Shown: one piece after another, positions 45,179 through 57,100 of the stretch
How the letters are laid out: each line of letters begins with the position of its first letter
Position numbering within the stretch: the stretch's first letter is position 1
NCBI GenBank assembly: GCA_027574665.1
Contig: CM050653.1
Coordinates: 45,411,118 to 45,475,117 of the forward strand
Direction of reading: 5' to 3'
Length of the DNA stretch: 64,000 nucleotides
DNA from: Rhynochetos jubatus
Lineage: Eukaryota > Chordata > Aves > Eurypygiformes > Rhynochetidae
Program-made: the position numbers and the translations under genes
The notes under the pieces: model-generated
Database searches by the model: none
Told to the model about the DNA's origin: nothing
Seen by the model: the letters and a program-made list of their open reading frames with translations, nothing else

Positions 45179-46193
45179 ACAGTTCTAATTCCGCTCCGTG
45201 TTAACATGACAGAAATTATCCTGGATGAGAAGGTACAGCCAGGTTATCCTATTCTATGGATTCATTAAAACATCAAAATAGAGAAAAGTTCACATCCACT
45301 TCTACTCATTCCAGAATTGTTTTCTAGTTTGGTCAGAACACAACTGCTAAAGATCATCCTTCTGTTAAGATCCAGACCCAAATAACAAGCCAAAAGACAA
45401 TGAAACCCTGCATTTCATCCTGCAGACAGGCAATTCATCTTACTTAGCTCCCTACCCAACTGCTTTCACGCTGCAGTGTCAGAACAGAGCAGTCTGGAAC
45501 TTCCATGAAATTGCATCTGGGTTGCTGGAGTTGCTTTGGTTCTAACAGTCATTCCCTCAACTAACATTTACTGAGCAGAAGTGCTATGTGAGTTCTTAAA
45601 TGATGGCTAAATCACCGTGAAAGCCTCATATTCAACCTTACTACATTTAGACCAAAATTAGTAAAAGCTTTAAGCCCCAAACTTAAATCACTACTTGTTT
45701 AGAATGGACAATCTAATTTAATGATAAAAACTAAATCAGTAACTGATTTTAACAGAGTTTAAATAAAAATTGAAATATAAAAACATGTGGCAATTAAGAA
45801 ATCAACTCATAGTCAGCTTTGGAAACGAATTTCTTTACAAAAATGAGACACATACGGAAAAAAATTAATTACAAATTTCAAGCTTCTACATTTTAGATCA
45901 AATCAAGAAGAAAAAAAAAATTCTGCGTTCATAGATTGACTTCCCTCATAGTCATTTCTTATCCTAATGTTGTACTCATTATTAATCTTTTAGGAAGTAT
46001 GCTGAAGGACATCAGTCTATTCTGTGAGCTCAGAATTATCCCTGAAGCTGAACTTATCATTGAAAGTGTTCATTTGGTCTTGTAACTAGACCTACAGAAC
46101 AAGGCTTCATCACTGAACAGTGGACTAAAGCCAAATACCTAGGTTCACTCTGACACCCCAAAGTCCTAACACGACACTGAAATGTAACCCTAT

Positions 46194-46389
46194 GATAGAG
46201 AGGGTGGTGAGACACTGGGACAGGTTGCCCAGAGAAGCTGTGGATGCCCCATCCCTGGAAGTGTTCAAGGCCAGGCTGGATGAGGCTTTGAGCAACCTGG
46301 GCTAGTGGAGGGTGTCCCTGCCCACGGCAGGGGGGTTGGAACTAGATGGTCTTTAAGGTCCCTTCCAGCCCAAACCATTCTGTGATTTG
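46194..46389 (+). mobile_element. CR1 LINE 3' terminus, well preserved
   Basis: About 195 bp matching the very 3' end of a CR1 element: GACACTGGGACAGGTTGCCC (46211), ATGCCCCATCCCTGGAAGTG (46244), AAGGCCAGGCTGGATGAGGC (46268), GGCAGGGGGGTTGGAACTAG (46326) and TTAAGGTCCCTTCCAGCCCA (46352), ending AACCATTCTGTGATTTGGTG. It is severely 5'-truncated, as is typical of CR1. Of the three CR1 pieces it looks closest to the family consensus, hence the youngest. It is antisense to KCNH8. Confidence 0.95.
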
Positions 46390-48523
46390 GTGACAACTAG
46401 AGATTGTGAGTTGTCTCCCACTGACTTATGTTCCTTGCCTTACACTGGTCACTAGCCTAACTGAAAATTATTTTCAGTATCAGATAGGCCTAAAGGTATC
46501 TATACAGTCATTTTGGGGCCACTATTCCCAAAGTTCTTATGTCTTCAAATATTTTTCAAGCATTTTTCTGCAACAAAGACATTTATTTTTCTTTTTTCTA
46601 CCAATGCTGAATAAGCCTTACAACTTTTGAAAAAAATAAAATCCAAACTATTTAGTTAAGATGGATGATTTACCAAATTTGGTGTCTGCACTTAGCAGCT
46701 CTGTTGAAAAAACAAGATTATATTTTAAGATAAATTTTGCTTTTATTCAAGAACAGTCTCATGCTATTTTAATACCTATTCATTTCTTTTTCCCAGTGGT
46801 ACAGAAATATATGAAAATGAAAAATATAATAGGCAGTCTGGGAAATTTATTCATACTCAGAAAATGTCTTGGAATGGCTTCCAATCAAATTATACACAGG
46901 GATGCAAGTAGAATGGATTGTGGCAATTCTCTTATCCTAAACATTTTTTCTTTATCTATTTATCTGTGGTTTAGTTACTTCACTGATAAGCAAATTGACC
47001 TAGAATCTCTTTCTTACATTTATTACGTTTGTTATAGGTTTGAAGCACTGCTTCATAGTGGAAAAGAATCACAATTTATCATTCAGGACCAAGACAGTGA
47101 AATGAATAAGTTAGCTTTACTTCTTTCATTTACATGCACTGAAATCTCTTCTCACTGTGCTCACTCATCACTGTACAATACTGGAGAAAAGCAGCTCTTA
47201 TCCTTCCAGATTAAGATAGTTTTTTCCCTATATTTGGACATGATTTAGAAAACTGAAACTACTTTCTTTGAATAATCTTCCTGAAACATGAGTTGAAGAA
47301 ACTATAGGAGTCTCTTCTAAAGGCTAAAAACAAACAACAAAACCACACATCCTCACCCCCAAGCCTCCCCAAAAAGACAGGAGGAGGAAGTTTTTCCAGA
47401 ATCAGTTCAAAATTTCATACTGTGAAAATAGCAGTCATGAATATAAGCCAACTAAGCAACAGTACTCTTTTATGTACGTCCGCGAAAGTGAAGCTGCTGC
47501 ATCCTAACTCTCTAAAACATGACTATTAATTTTGAAAGCATTTAATATAATAGTAATAATGTTGGAGGGGAAAAGTTTCATTAGTAAAGATATAAGTAGA
47601 ATCTATTAGAACAACATGTGCCCTAACCATATGTGTGGAAAACCTCGCCATATAATAAACCAGACGGTGATACTGAAGAGGCACCCATGGATTCATTGAG
47701 CCCACGGATCACTAAGCACGTGTGAAGGCTCCTATAGCACTGGTGTGGTTGCAATCCTGTCAGCATCTCACACTTGGTGTCGCCTGTTTGAAGATCACAT
47801 GAATGATGGCAGTATAAATGCTTACAGAAAAAGTACATTGAAGGGGCCTGATATAAATGAAACAAGCCAATAAATGTGCATCACAGGGTGCTTTCTTCCA
47901 GGGTTTACTCACCTTGACTATGAATCGGTACTTATAAATGCCCTACCATAAGAGTGAAAGCTTTGGCAGTGCAACTTGAAATTTACTAAAGTCTACGGAA
48001 TTGCTTAATGCCTGCAAAACTTGTACATGACAATGCATACTTAAATATAAATTTTACTTAGACCACTTATCCACTTTTTGAAAAACATTATTATTGTATT
48101 TATATATAGTGACTGTAGAGAATAAGTCACTTGGATCTTCCAAAGTTCTAAGCATTTTGTTTATGGGACTGAAAATTTTACATAGCCACTGTCTACAATA
48201 CGGTATTAATTTTTTAATTACAGTTTCAGCAATAAAGTGTAGGAATTTCAATCTAAGAAAGTAAAAAAATACAGTATCATACTGACCACAGATAACACAG
48301 TGCCTCACAATGCAGTTTAGGACTTTGAATTTCTTCTATGCAGCTTTGTAACTTGTCGTATATAAAATCAGTAACGCTAATATAAAAATAGTCTCAGTGT
48401 GTACCCAACTGTGTTTATTCAAATCTATTTTTGCAGGTCTGATTATAGACATACAAAATCCTTACATAGAAATATATACCATATATTGCATGCATTAATG
48501 TTAAGTTTCATTCTTTGGGACTA

Positions 48524-48829
<306 letters not shown>

Positions 48830-50302
48830 TCATTTGACACAGTACTTCCTTTAGCTTTGTAGGAAGGCACAACTGGACATAAATTTAAAAGTAGTCCCAG
48901 CTGCCTGCAAGCAAAAATGTAGCTTCTGGTTTAGACCACTAGTCCGAAATGAAATCAGGTCTAACAGTTCACAGAGCACCTTCAGATGGTGATGTACAGC
49001 TTGCCTCATTGCATCCTCAAGTGATAATTTATAACTGCCTCTGAAATGGATGGTAACACATTAAAACAGCCACTTGACCAAAACTGGTGACAAAGATGGA
49101 AGCTTTGGAGAAATTTCAAAGGTGCTATGTTATGTTGCCACTCAGATTACACTACAGTCTGAAGAGACACAGCTATATATAAAAAAACCCCCGATATCTG
49201 TATTCACTGATTAAGTTAATGTCAACATTTATCAACAAACTAATTTTTTCTATAATATATAAAGGTAGAACCAAGGTACATTCCAGGGCTACATGGAATT
49301 TTTTGTCCTTTGTATTTTCTTTGTTGTGAGGGAAAAAGATTTCATCCAAAAGCACTACCAGCTGTCTTCCAGAGCGCCACCATACTTCTACCATGTGAAA
49401 CAGGCACATCAAAGATTCACCATCCTGTTACACCTTAGCACACTTTATAATTTTTCAGTGTAAGTAAGATGCAATTATCATATACAATAAATTCAAGAAT
49501 AGTATATTGACATGCACATCAATCAACAAAAAATGTTGTTCTAATTTGAATTCAAAACTTGGGCAAATGTCGCAGCCTAATAGCTCATTTCCATCCCTTA
49601 CTGAAAAGTCTTTGAAGGTTTCATATCATAGACTCTCATCTTCAGCTTATGTCAACAGCTCTAGCATGTTATGCTCTTTTAAAAATAACATGGAGACCCT
49701 TTCCACTTAATATATAGAGGTCTCATACGTTTTTTTTCCCCCTCTGTTTCCTTATCTTGAAGTGGGGGATCTGCCTACATTTCACATTGAGGAAAGAAAG
49801 ACTATTTTTTGCCTGTTGCTTATTAAGGAATGTTTACCTTACAGCTTGCTAGCAGGAGCTTAAGAGCAGCCTAGTCCCAAGACAGAAACCTCTCATTTTT
49901 CAGAATTATGTGTATTAATGCGTATGTATGAAGGGAAAATACCATTAACTAACCTAGAATCCCTTGATAATTGTTCATATATTTAAAGAGAAAAAATTAA
50001 CTATTTTCATGGAAAACTCAGGTTGATATGTCTAATCCCTATACAGGTACATATTATTCATGAATGGAGAAGGGAAGAACAGAATTCATAAACTAAAATA
50101 GAGGAAAAATAGGTTTGTTTCAGTCTTAACTGTCACAGGGTTCTACATTCATGAAATTCTAACCACATCAGCTGCACTATTCTTTATTTACCCAAGGGAT
50201 ATAATACCCCTGCTAAAATTTCAGTATTTTAAAGACTATCCTGAGGTTTAAGACGACTTTGTTTCTGTAACTCACATTTTGCTTAATTCTAATTAAAGTC
50301 CT

Positions 50303-50317
50303 ACAATAAATTATTGT
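50303..50317. promoter_or_regulatory. Inverted ACAATAA/TTATTGT pair (SOX-like)
   Basis: ACAATAA at 50303-50309 and TTATTGT at 50311-50317 form a perfect 7-bp inverted repeat with a 1-bp spacer. Each half contains the ATTGT core of HMG-box (SOX) sites, and a homeodomain-like TAATTAAA is just upstream (50290-50297). In AT-rich sequence this can arise by chance, so regulatory meaning is only inferred. Confidence 0.25.
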
Positions 50318-50650
50318 TGTATTAAACCAGACTTCTCTCATTTACCAAATAATGTGATTTGAAAATGCATTCTGGTACAGTGCAGTGCTTGACTTAGCCT
50401 GTCATTTCTATTTGCCTAACTAGGGAATATGTATCATTACTGTTCATGCACTGACATGCTGCTCCCCCTGTCAACACAAAACTAAATCCCCACACTGCCG
50501 AAAGTATTAAAATCATATGCTTGCAGTGCAGTTTAATGATAGTGTTACACTGTAAGACCTGCAGATACACTCCAAATGCATCTGTAGCTATCAAATTAAT
50601 TTATACCTGGGGTTTTTATTGTTTAAGATATAATTATGTGATGCAAAGAC

Positions 50651-50665
50651 TTTTTTTTTTTTTTT
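50651..50665. repeat. poly(T) run, 15 bp
   Basis: An uninterrupted T15 tract on the plus strand. Simple repeat. Confidence 0.85.
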
Positions 50666-51660
50666 GTAAATTCTAATTGTTGTGAATTGCATGAAGCAGG
50701 ATATGGAACACTGAAAAGATAGAAAGGATAGGGAGAATGCTCTTGGTGAGCAGGAGTGTTTGAATATCATTCTGAACAGTAATACACTGGACCTTACCAA
50801 GTATATCATGATTTTATGTTAAATTTTACATGGCCAAACTCTGCTGTTTAACAAAATAAACCCAGAGTACCTGTGGTTACCTTAACCTTCATAGAAGACC
50901 ACCATTTACTTGTAAACCCCAATCCAGTACTGGCTAGAATTAGAGGCAATCTTTCCATTAACATAATCAAATATCTGATAAAGCTTCTAAGCCTAATTTT
51001 GCTGAACTTTTTCAATACAACAGTAAAGAAACATCTTCAGGAAAACACAGTCATAATTCTGTTTTTCTTGATCTTGAAGTTCAAATAACATTATGAAAGA
51101 TGCAACTGTAATCCCAAACTAGAAGACTAAGGGACACATTTAAATATTTAAAAAAAAATTCCCTGCAATATTTAGGGATCAAGCAACATAATTTTGTCCA
51201 ATCATTGCCTGTTTCATAGTTTGGAATCTTTAATATCACTTAGTATTCCTAATGCACATAAAGCATCCTAAAATATTCCAAAAAAACCCCAACCATTCAG
51301 GCTTCAGTGTGACACAAATAACAAACCCAGCCTTTAATTTTATGTTCATCAGTGATAGCTAGCTAGATCTTAAAATCCAGAGTAGGAAGAATTACATTTT
51401 GTTTAGAATAATTATTAGAAGTTTATGTACTGGAATACAGCACTTTTACTTATTTTTAAACTTACAATAGGAAAGTTTCAATGAGCGATACAAAAATATT
51501 GGTCGGTATATTGTGGCACATATTTCTTTGTAGACTACTAAACTTCCATAATAATAAAGATGATGTTGAAACCCATGTTATTTTTTCAGCACATCAGCCT
51601 GAATATTGTTATTTTATGCAGGTTGATTGATCAGGAGACGGTACTAAGTTACTGGTAGGA

Positions 51661-51716
51661 TGGTGGTGGTTTGCTGTTTTTTGGGGTTTTTTTTGTTGGT
51701 TTTTTTTTTGTTTTTA
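51661..51716. repeat. GT/T-rich low-complexity tract
   Basis: TGG repeats followed by T runs interrupted by G on the plus strand. Simple sequence. Confidence 0.75.
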
Positions 51717-53631
51717 GGCAAGAAAACACATCCAAGCTAAATTTATGATCTATCAAGAAATACATAATTTTGAGCCTTTAGGACTGTTTAAGAGTACAGG
51801 ACATTTGCAACAACAGAGTAGAAGTGCTGCAAACCTGCGTTCAAGCTGGAAGAACAGATTTTGACAAAACCATGAATAGCATTTTTCAGCACAGAAATTG
51901 AAGTGCTGTGAGTCTCTGAAAAATAAAGATATTCAAATTATGTATTTGTTTATTAGCTTTGGATAAACTCACTTGATTGTATGTTTAAGCCTCTGTGTGA
52001 TACATAAAGGATGATTCAAAAGTGCTTCTGTTAAAGATGGGACAAGAAGCCTATACAAAAATTCCAGCAACATTCACAAGGTTTTCCTTTAACAGCAAGT
52101 CAGTAAAGATGGATGAATATGACAGCAGTATTCCACAACTATTTAGCACAATTTAAAAGCAGATTTGTTTCAACTATGCTTCTTTTCCTTTAAGCTCATT
52201 TTGTATGAAGATGAAATGACTCTTTTCACATAGAAGTTTGAAGGAAGTACATTAGAGGCTTGCATGCCTCCATTTGCATTGAACAGTGGGACATATTGGA
52301 GAAGATTGGATCAACAGAAGACTCACATGGTTTCCAAAAACCTCTGCAAGACACATAGCATAAACTCAGAGACAATTAAACAAGCTGGACCAAACCCATG
52401 TTAACTACACCATTAGGATTTTTTCAATGACCTGATACCCCAAAATTATAACCTAAGAAATAGAACAAATTTATATCACATGGCATCTGTTACAGAGAGA
52501 CAGGTTCGTTAAACATCTGATGGCAGAGTTTTAGAATTGAGATAATTAAAGCAAAAAGCTATCATTATTCTCTGCTTCATAATTCATCCACACACTTTAT
52601 CTGACTGTTTGTAATGACACCATGTTACAATTAAACTCAGCACTTCCTTGGTATATCTTATTGCAACCTTATTTAGCAAAAAAATGGCAAAAAAGTTTTT
52701 GCTTTAATACCATAGCTGTATCTGCTATAAATCCCACCATTATGCTTTCACAGTTCTTTTCAAAGTCCACATGGTTTCTGCAAGTCTTCATCCTTATCAG
52801 TAAAGAAAACCTCTATCTGACTTCTTGTGCAGCAGAGAACAGCCAACCAGAATTTTAATTCTAAATACTAAATTATCTACGAATTAAAGAAGGAGGATAA
52901 AAAAAAAAACCTACAAAAGAAAAAAAAAAATCCCTAGCAATCAAGGAAGCTGCATTAATTAAACAAGTGACTCACATAGTTACTCTATCAAAAGGAGAAG
53001 AGTCATTATTCTTCTGGATGTAAGGATTTACTACATTTAGGTTTGATTCCACAGTCCCTACATGGGCAACTTAACAAGAGCAGGTTCAGGCTAATTACTT
53101 TTACAGAGTACATGACCACATTAACTGTTAAGATTACCTAATTGAATGGGTAAAACAGCATATGAAAACATTTAGCTTTATGTCAGCACATTTAGATGCA
53201 AGTGAGTTTAATTAGAGTTCAAGCTCATTTACCAACTACTGTCCTTTGAATCTGATTGAGACCAAAATAATTTTGTAATGCATAGACTTCCAAATATTAA
53301 AGTTCTTCTTGAAAAATCTCAGTGCAGTTAACTGGGTCTCTAACGCAAGGTTAAGATTTATCCAGATCTAGGTGAGTCAGAAAGAAAGAAATTTGAGTAC
53401 ACTGGTACCTCTTCCCACTCTTCACTACTACAATACTTTATATTCTAGTGAATTTACAGTAGCTCAGTGAAAGGTAGAACTATTGCATAATAAACTACAA
53501 GTATGGACTGATGAACAAAGGCCCCATCACTGTAAGCTGTATAATTGGTTTAATTGGCCAAGTCATTTCAAATAAAGGCTGACAAGCAAATGTATTCATA
53601 ATATTGGGTAAGAGTTACAAATTCAGAGTAC

Positions 53632-53651
53632 AAAAAAAAAAAAAAAAAAAA
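53632..53651. repeat. poly(A) run, 20 bp
   Basis: An uninterrupted A20 tract on the plus strand without a neighbouring retroposon that I can identify. Confidence 0.9.
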
Positions 53652-54168
53652 TATTTGAAGTACCTAGCTCTATGGACTCAGCTCAAGGGTGAGTTGCAAT
53701 AGCTCCCATTTAACCTGCATTGCCAAATGAATTCCCACTATGTAGAAAAGTTCTAAATTCAGCAGCTAAGATATCAGCCTTTCACTTTACATTTACAATA
53801 GTATTTAGTCTGACAGTGAAAATGCTTTACTGCATACAATATTTATAGCTACAAAAAGGAGTTAATCTGTAGTGCAGTTGAGCATAGAGGCATCTAAGAA
53901 AAACTTGGGCATTTGGATGCTAAATCATCTCCTATACTTATTGATAAACACCGGTCATAAGCCATTTAAGAAAGTCAGTGTTTAACGATCTTGAACCCAG
54001 ACTCCATTGCCATTAGTGTGTCAGGTCAATACTAGAATAATGACTGCAGCTTTCTTCATGACCAAAGTACCTATTCCTAGAACAAAGCAGACCAAAAATC
54101 TAGACAGTATTAGTGGGAAACTAACAAAACCCCCCCAATTCTCATGGTGAAATGGGCTCCCAGGATCT

Positions 54169-54194
54169 GGGGGGGGGGGGGGTGGGGGGGTGGG
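54169..54194. repeat. G-rich run (G14-T-G7-T-G3)
   Basis: A 26-bp tract of G interrupted by two T on the plus strand, with a C7 run 33 bp upstream (54130-54136). It meets the simple G-quadruplex pattern on the plus strand; the KCNH8 transcript would carry C here. The length may be unreliable because of sequencing of homopolymers. Confidence 0.9.
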
Positions 54195-57100
54195 AATAAT
54201 TCATTGCTCCTTTAGAAGTTTCTATATATGTCCCTATTGCTTTTCTAATCCCAGTCTCATTTGGATCTACCTGTAGCATAAAGTGTAGGGACCGAGAAGG
54301 GCTTTGTTCAAATAGTAGCAACACTATTACTGGTCATTTAACCTCGCAGAGTACTTTTCAAATACACAATCAGTGCAACTGTACTGGGTGAACTGCAGTA
54401 AAGGACACCAGCAGAGACAGCTTTGAAGTGCTTCAAAATTAAACTCCACTAGCAGCAGCAGAGGGCCACATCCTTTCCTCAGAAGGAAATATTAACTAGT
54501 CTAAGATACATATTTTAATTGTTGTTTTCTCGATATTTACTGGAATTACAAATTCATATTACACATGTATCACGTGCAACAACAATTTAAATCCAACAGG
54601 TAAGTTGAATCAAGGTTGCAATCAAATATTTCTTTTCCTACCCTTAAGCTACGTTGACAAAATGAAGTTTTCACTAAAAAACTATTACATTCTATTTAAC
54701 CAGATTTGTGTTATTGATTGTGCAGTGACTGCCAGCACATAGTGCTGACATAACCAGAAATAAGCTATATTGCAGTTGTCAAGTATTTTACATGCTAGTG
54801 TGCAATCTTATATGCATTGAAATGCTTCAAGTGCAACAGCACTTGCCCATGGAAAAGACAGATAAACAGACATTATCAGTAAGGAGACACTGCAGCTTGT
54901 GAATTGCCAGCATGTTGAAATAATGCATCTTGTCACCCAGAAGTTTCTCAATGAGAACAGATGGTGCTTGTTTACCTGGCAAAACTGAACCCTCTATCCC
55001 TGACAAGGGAGTTCAGCTGCTGTTTGGTGTTTTCAGGGATTGCCCACTAGAGAACACAGTGCATAGATTCCCGACTCCAAAGGAGGCATGTTTTACAATT
55101 TCTCCAACAAAATACATGAAAATGTTAAGTTCAGCCACCAGGCAGAAGGGCCATTGGTGTAACCCAGATAGATATAATTTGCTGGTTTTTTCAGACTGTT
55201 CTTTTGATTTAAAATTCACCTGGAATGGTAGCAATGATATTACTGTAAGTCAGACTAATACACTGAGTTCTCATATGCTCAAATCATATAGCCTCATGAG
55301 TTAAGATCCTGGGAGCATGACTTGGTTTCAAGTGTTCAACTGAGAAAAAGGTTTGCAGATTCTAAGATTTCTATTCTCCAGAATAGAAACATTTTCAAGG
55401 ATAAGAGCCACATTCTTGCCAAACATCTACCAATGTGATCCTGTCCATACCTTCCTTTATCACATGCCTAAAACAGGAATGAAATAAGGAGTTGAAAGCT
55501 GGTTTGTTTACAGCTGTTTCAAGCACTATGTCACCTACTCGCAATTGGTGCTTAATTTACAGACAAACCAGAATTCCACCATTGCATAACATTTTGTAGT
55601 TTTAGTACCCTACACATGCCTTTACTAAGGATCATGCCTCATGATCTTGTTCATAAAACTACTGCAGTGGATAGCCCTTTGGATATTTGTCCTCAATGTA
55701 TGTACTGCTACTGATGTTGCGATATATCTGAGCATCTGTTACGGATGCTGCTAAAAGAGCTAGTGGAAGAATGCGGGAAACAGATTAATGAGCTGTTATT
55801 CCTGCATACCTGAGGGGAAGAACTTAAGCTAGACATTCTGAACACAGTGTGAAATGCCTTTAAAAGATCATGTTTGAAATTTTATGCTCCTTTTTTCTGA
55901 TGAGACTATGCTGATTATGGAGTGGTAGCTCAGGGGCTTGGAAAATATCCTGATGTCAGCTATAATGGAAATCAGGAAGTCGATTTCTTTATGATGCGAT
56001 GATTTGGGGTTGAAAAAATTAATTAGCTACTATTAAGAAAGTTTCATTTTATCTCTTGAAATGTATAAATTCTGTGGAAATTTGTTTCACTTTTGGAAGT
56101 GACCATGGAAAAAAAAACCACTGTGGTACAGAAGATTCTATATACAAAAGAAAGTTATCTGTAAGTATATAAAGAAAATATCTTCAATACAGAAATATAA
56201 AGGGATCTGAGTGCAAAGAGAGCAGAAAATCTTCATGGTCCTTCCCGTTGCTTCTACCATGCAAGGCTAGTTGAAGCTATTTACGGTCCACATGCTGAGC
56301 ACAAAGAACTTTCAGCCACTATTCGCAAAAAGAATGAAGGAGTACAAATTACACTTGCAGCCCTGGAAGTAGCCATGGAAGAAACTGAGAACAGGCTATG
56401 CCCTCTGGACGCTACAGGATGCAGTGAGACACAAACCATACACTTACTAATTCTCTTCTGGTGACAGTGGTGCATCTCATGACAGTATTCCTCATCTGAA
56501 CAAAATTATCTGTCCTCACAACAGACCCAGACTCAGGTCTTGGTTTAATATGAAAGTAAAAGGGACAGTAGTCATCCTTCCTCAGCACAATCTACCTAGC
56601 GCAGCACTTGCTGCACAGAGGGGGATGCAGCATCCTCAGCTTTTCAGCCATCACTATCACAGATGCATCTGGTTCTGCACATAGTAAGACCACACAGCTT
56701 TTGCATACGATTTTCATTTCCACATGCGAGATACCCAAATAACAATATCCATAACTTTCTCATGTCAAAACCCCTGGCTGTTCAAATATCACATGTTACG
56801 ATTTCATTCTCCTATTAAGAAACATTAATAATGTCATACAAGCACTATACTACCCCGAAGTTATTACTCAAAGCAGCTCACAGCTGCTTCTCATGTATGC
56901 TAGCTCATACACATTCCTGGGCTGTTCACTGTCACTTTAACAATCATCTATGACCCCCATGACAGTTTCATGCCAGCCTGTGGTAAGTTCTCCTTTATAA
57001 ATCTCTCTCTATAATTATTATACTTCAATATTAAGGTTCTATGACACTATGGCTAAAAGTAACCTTTTTGAGTCTTTGCAGTTTATATGCTCCTCTCTCA

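Noticed and set aside
54930..55304. A 124-codon plus-strand frame in intron 1
   Set aside because: No domain or gene context recognised; treated as a chance frame.
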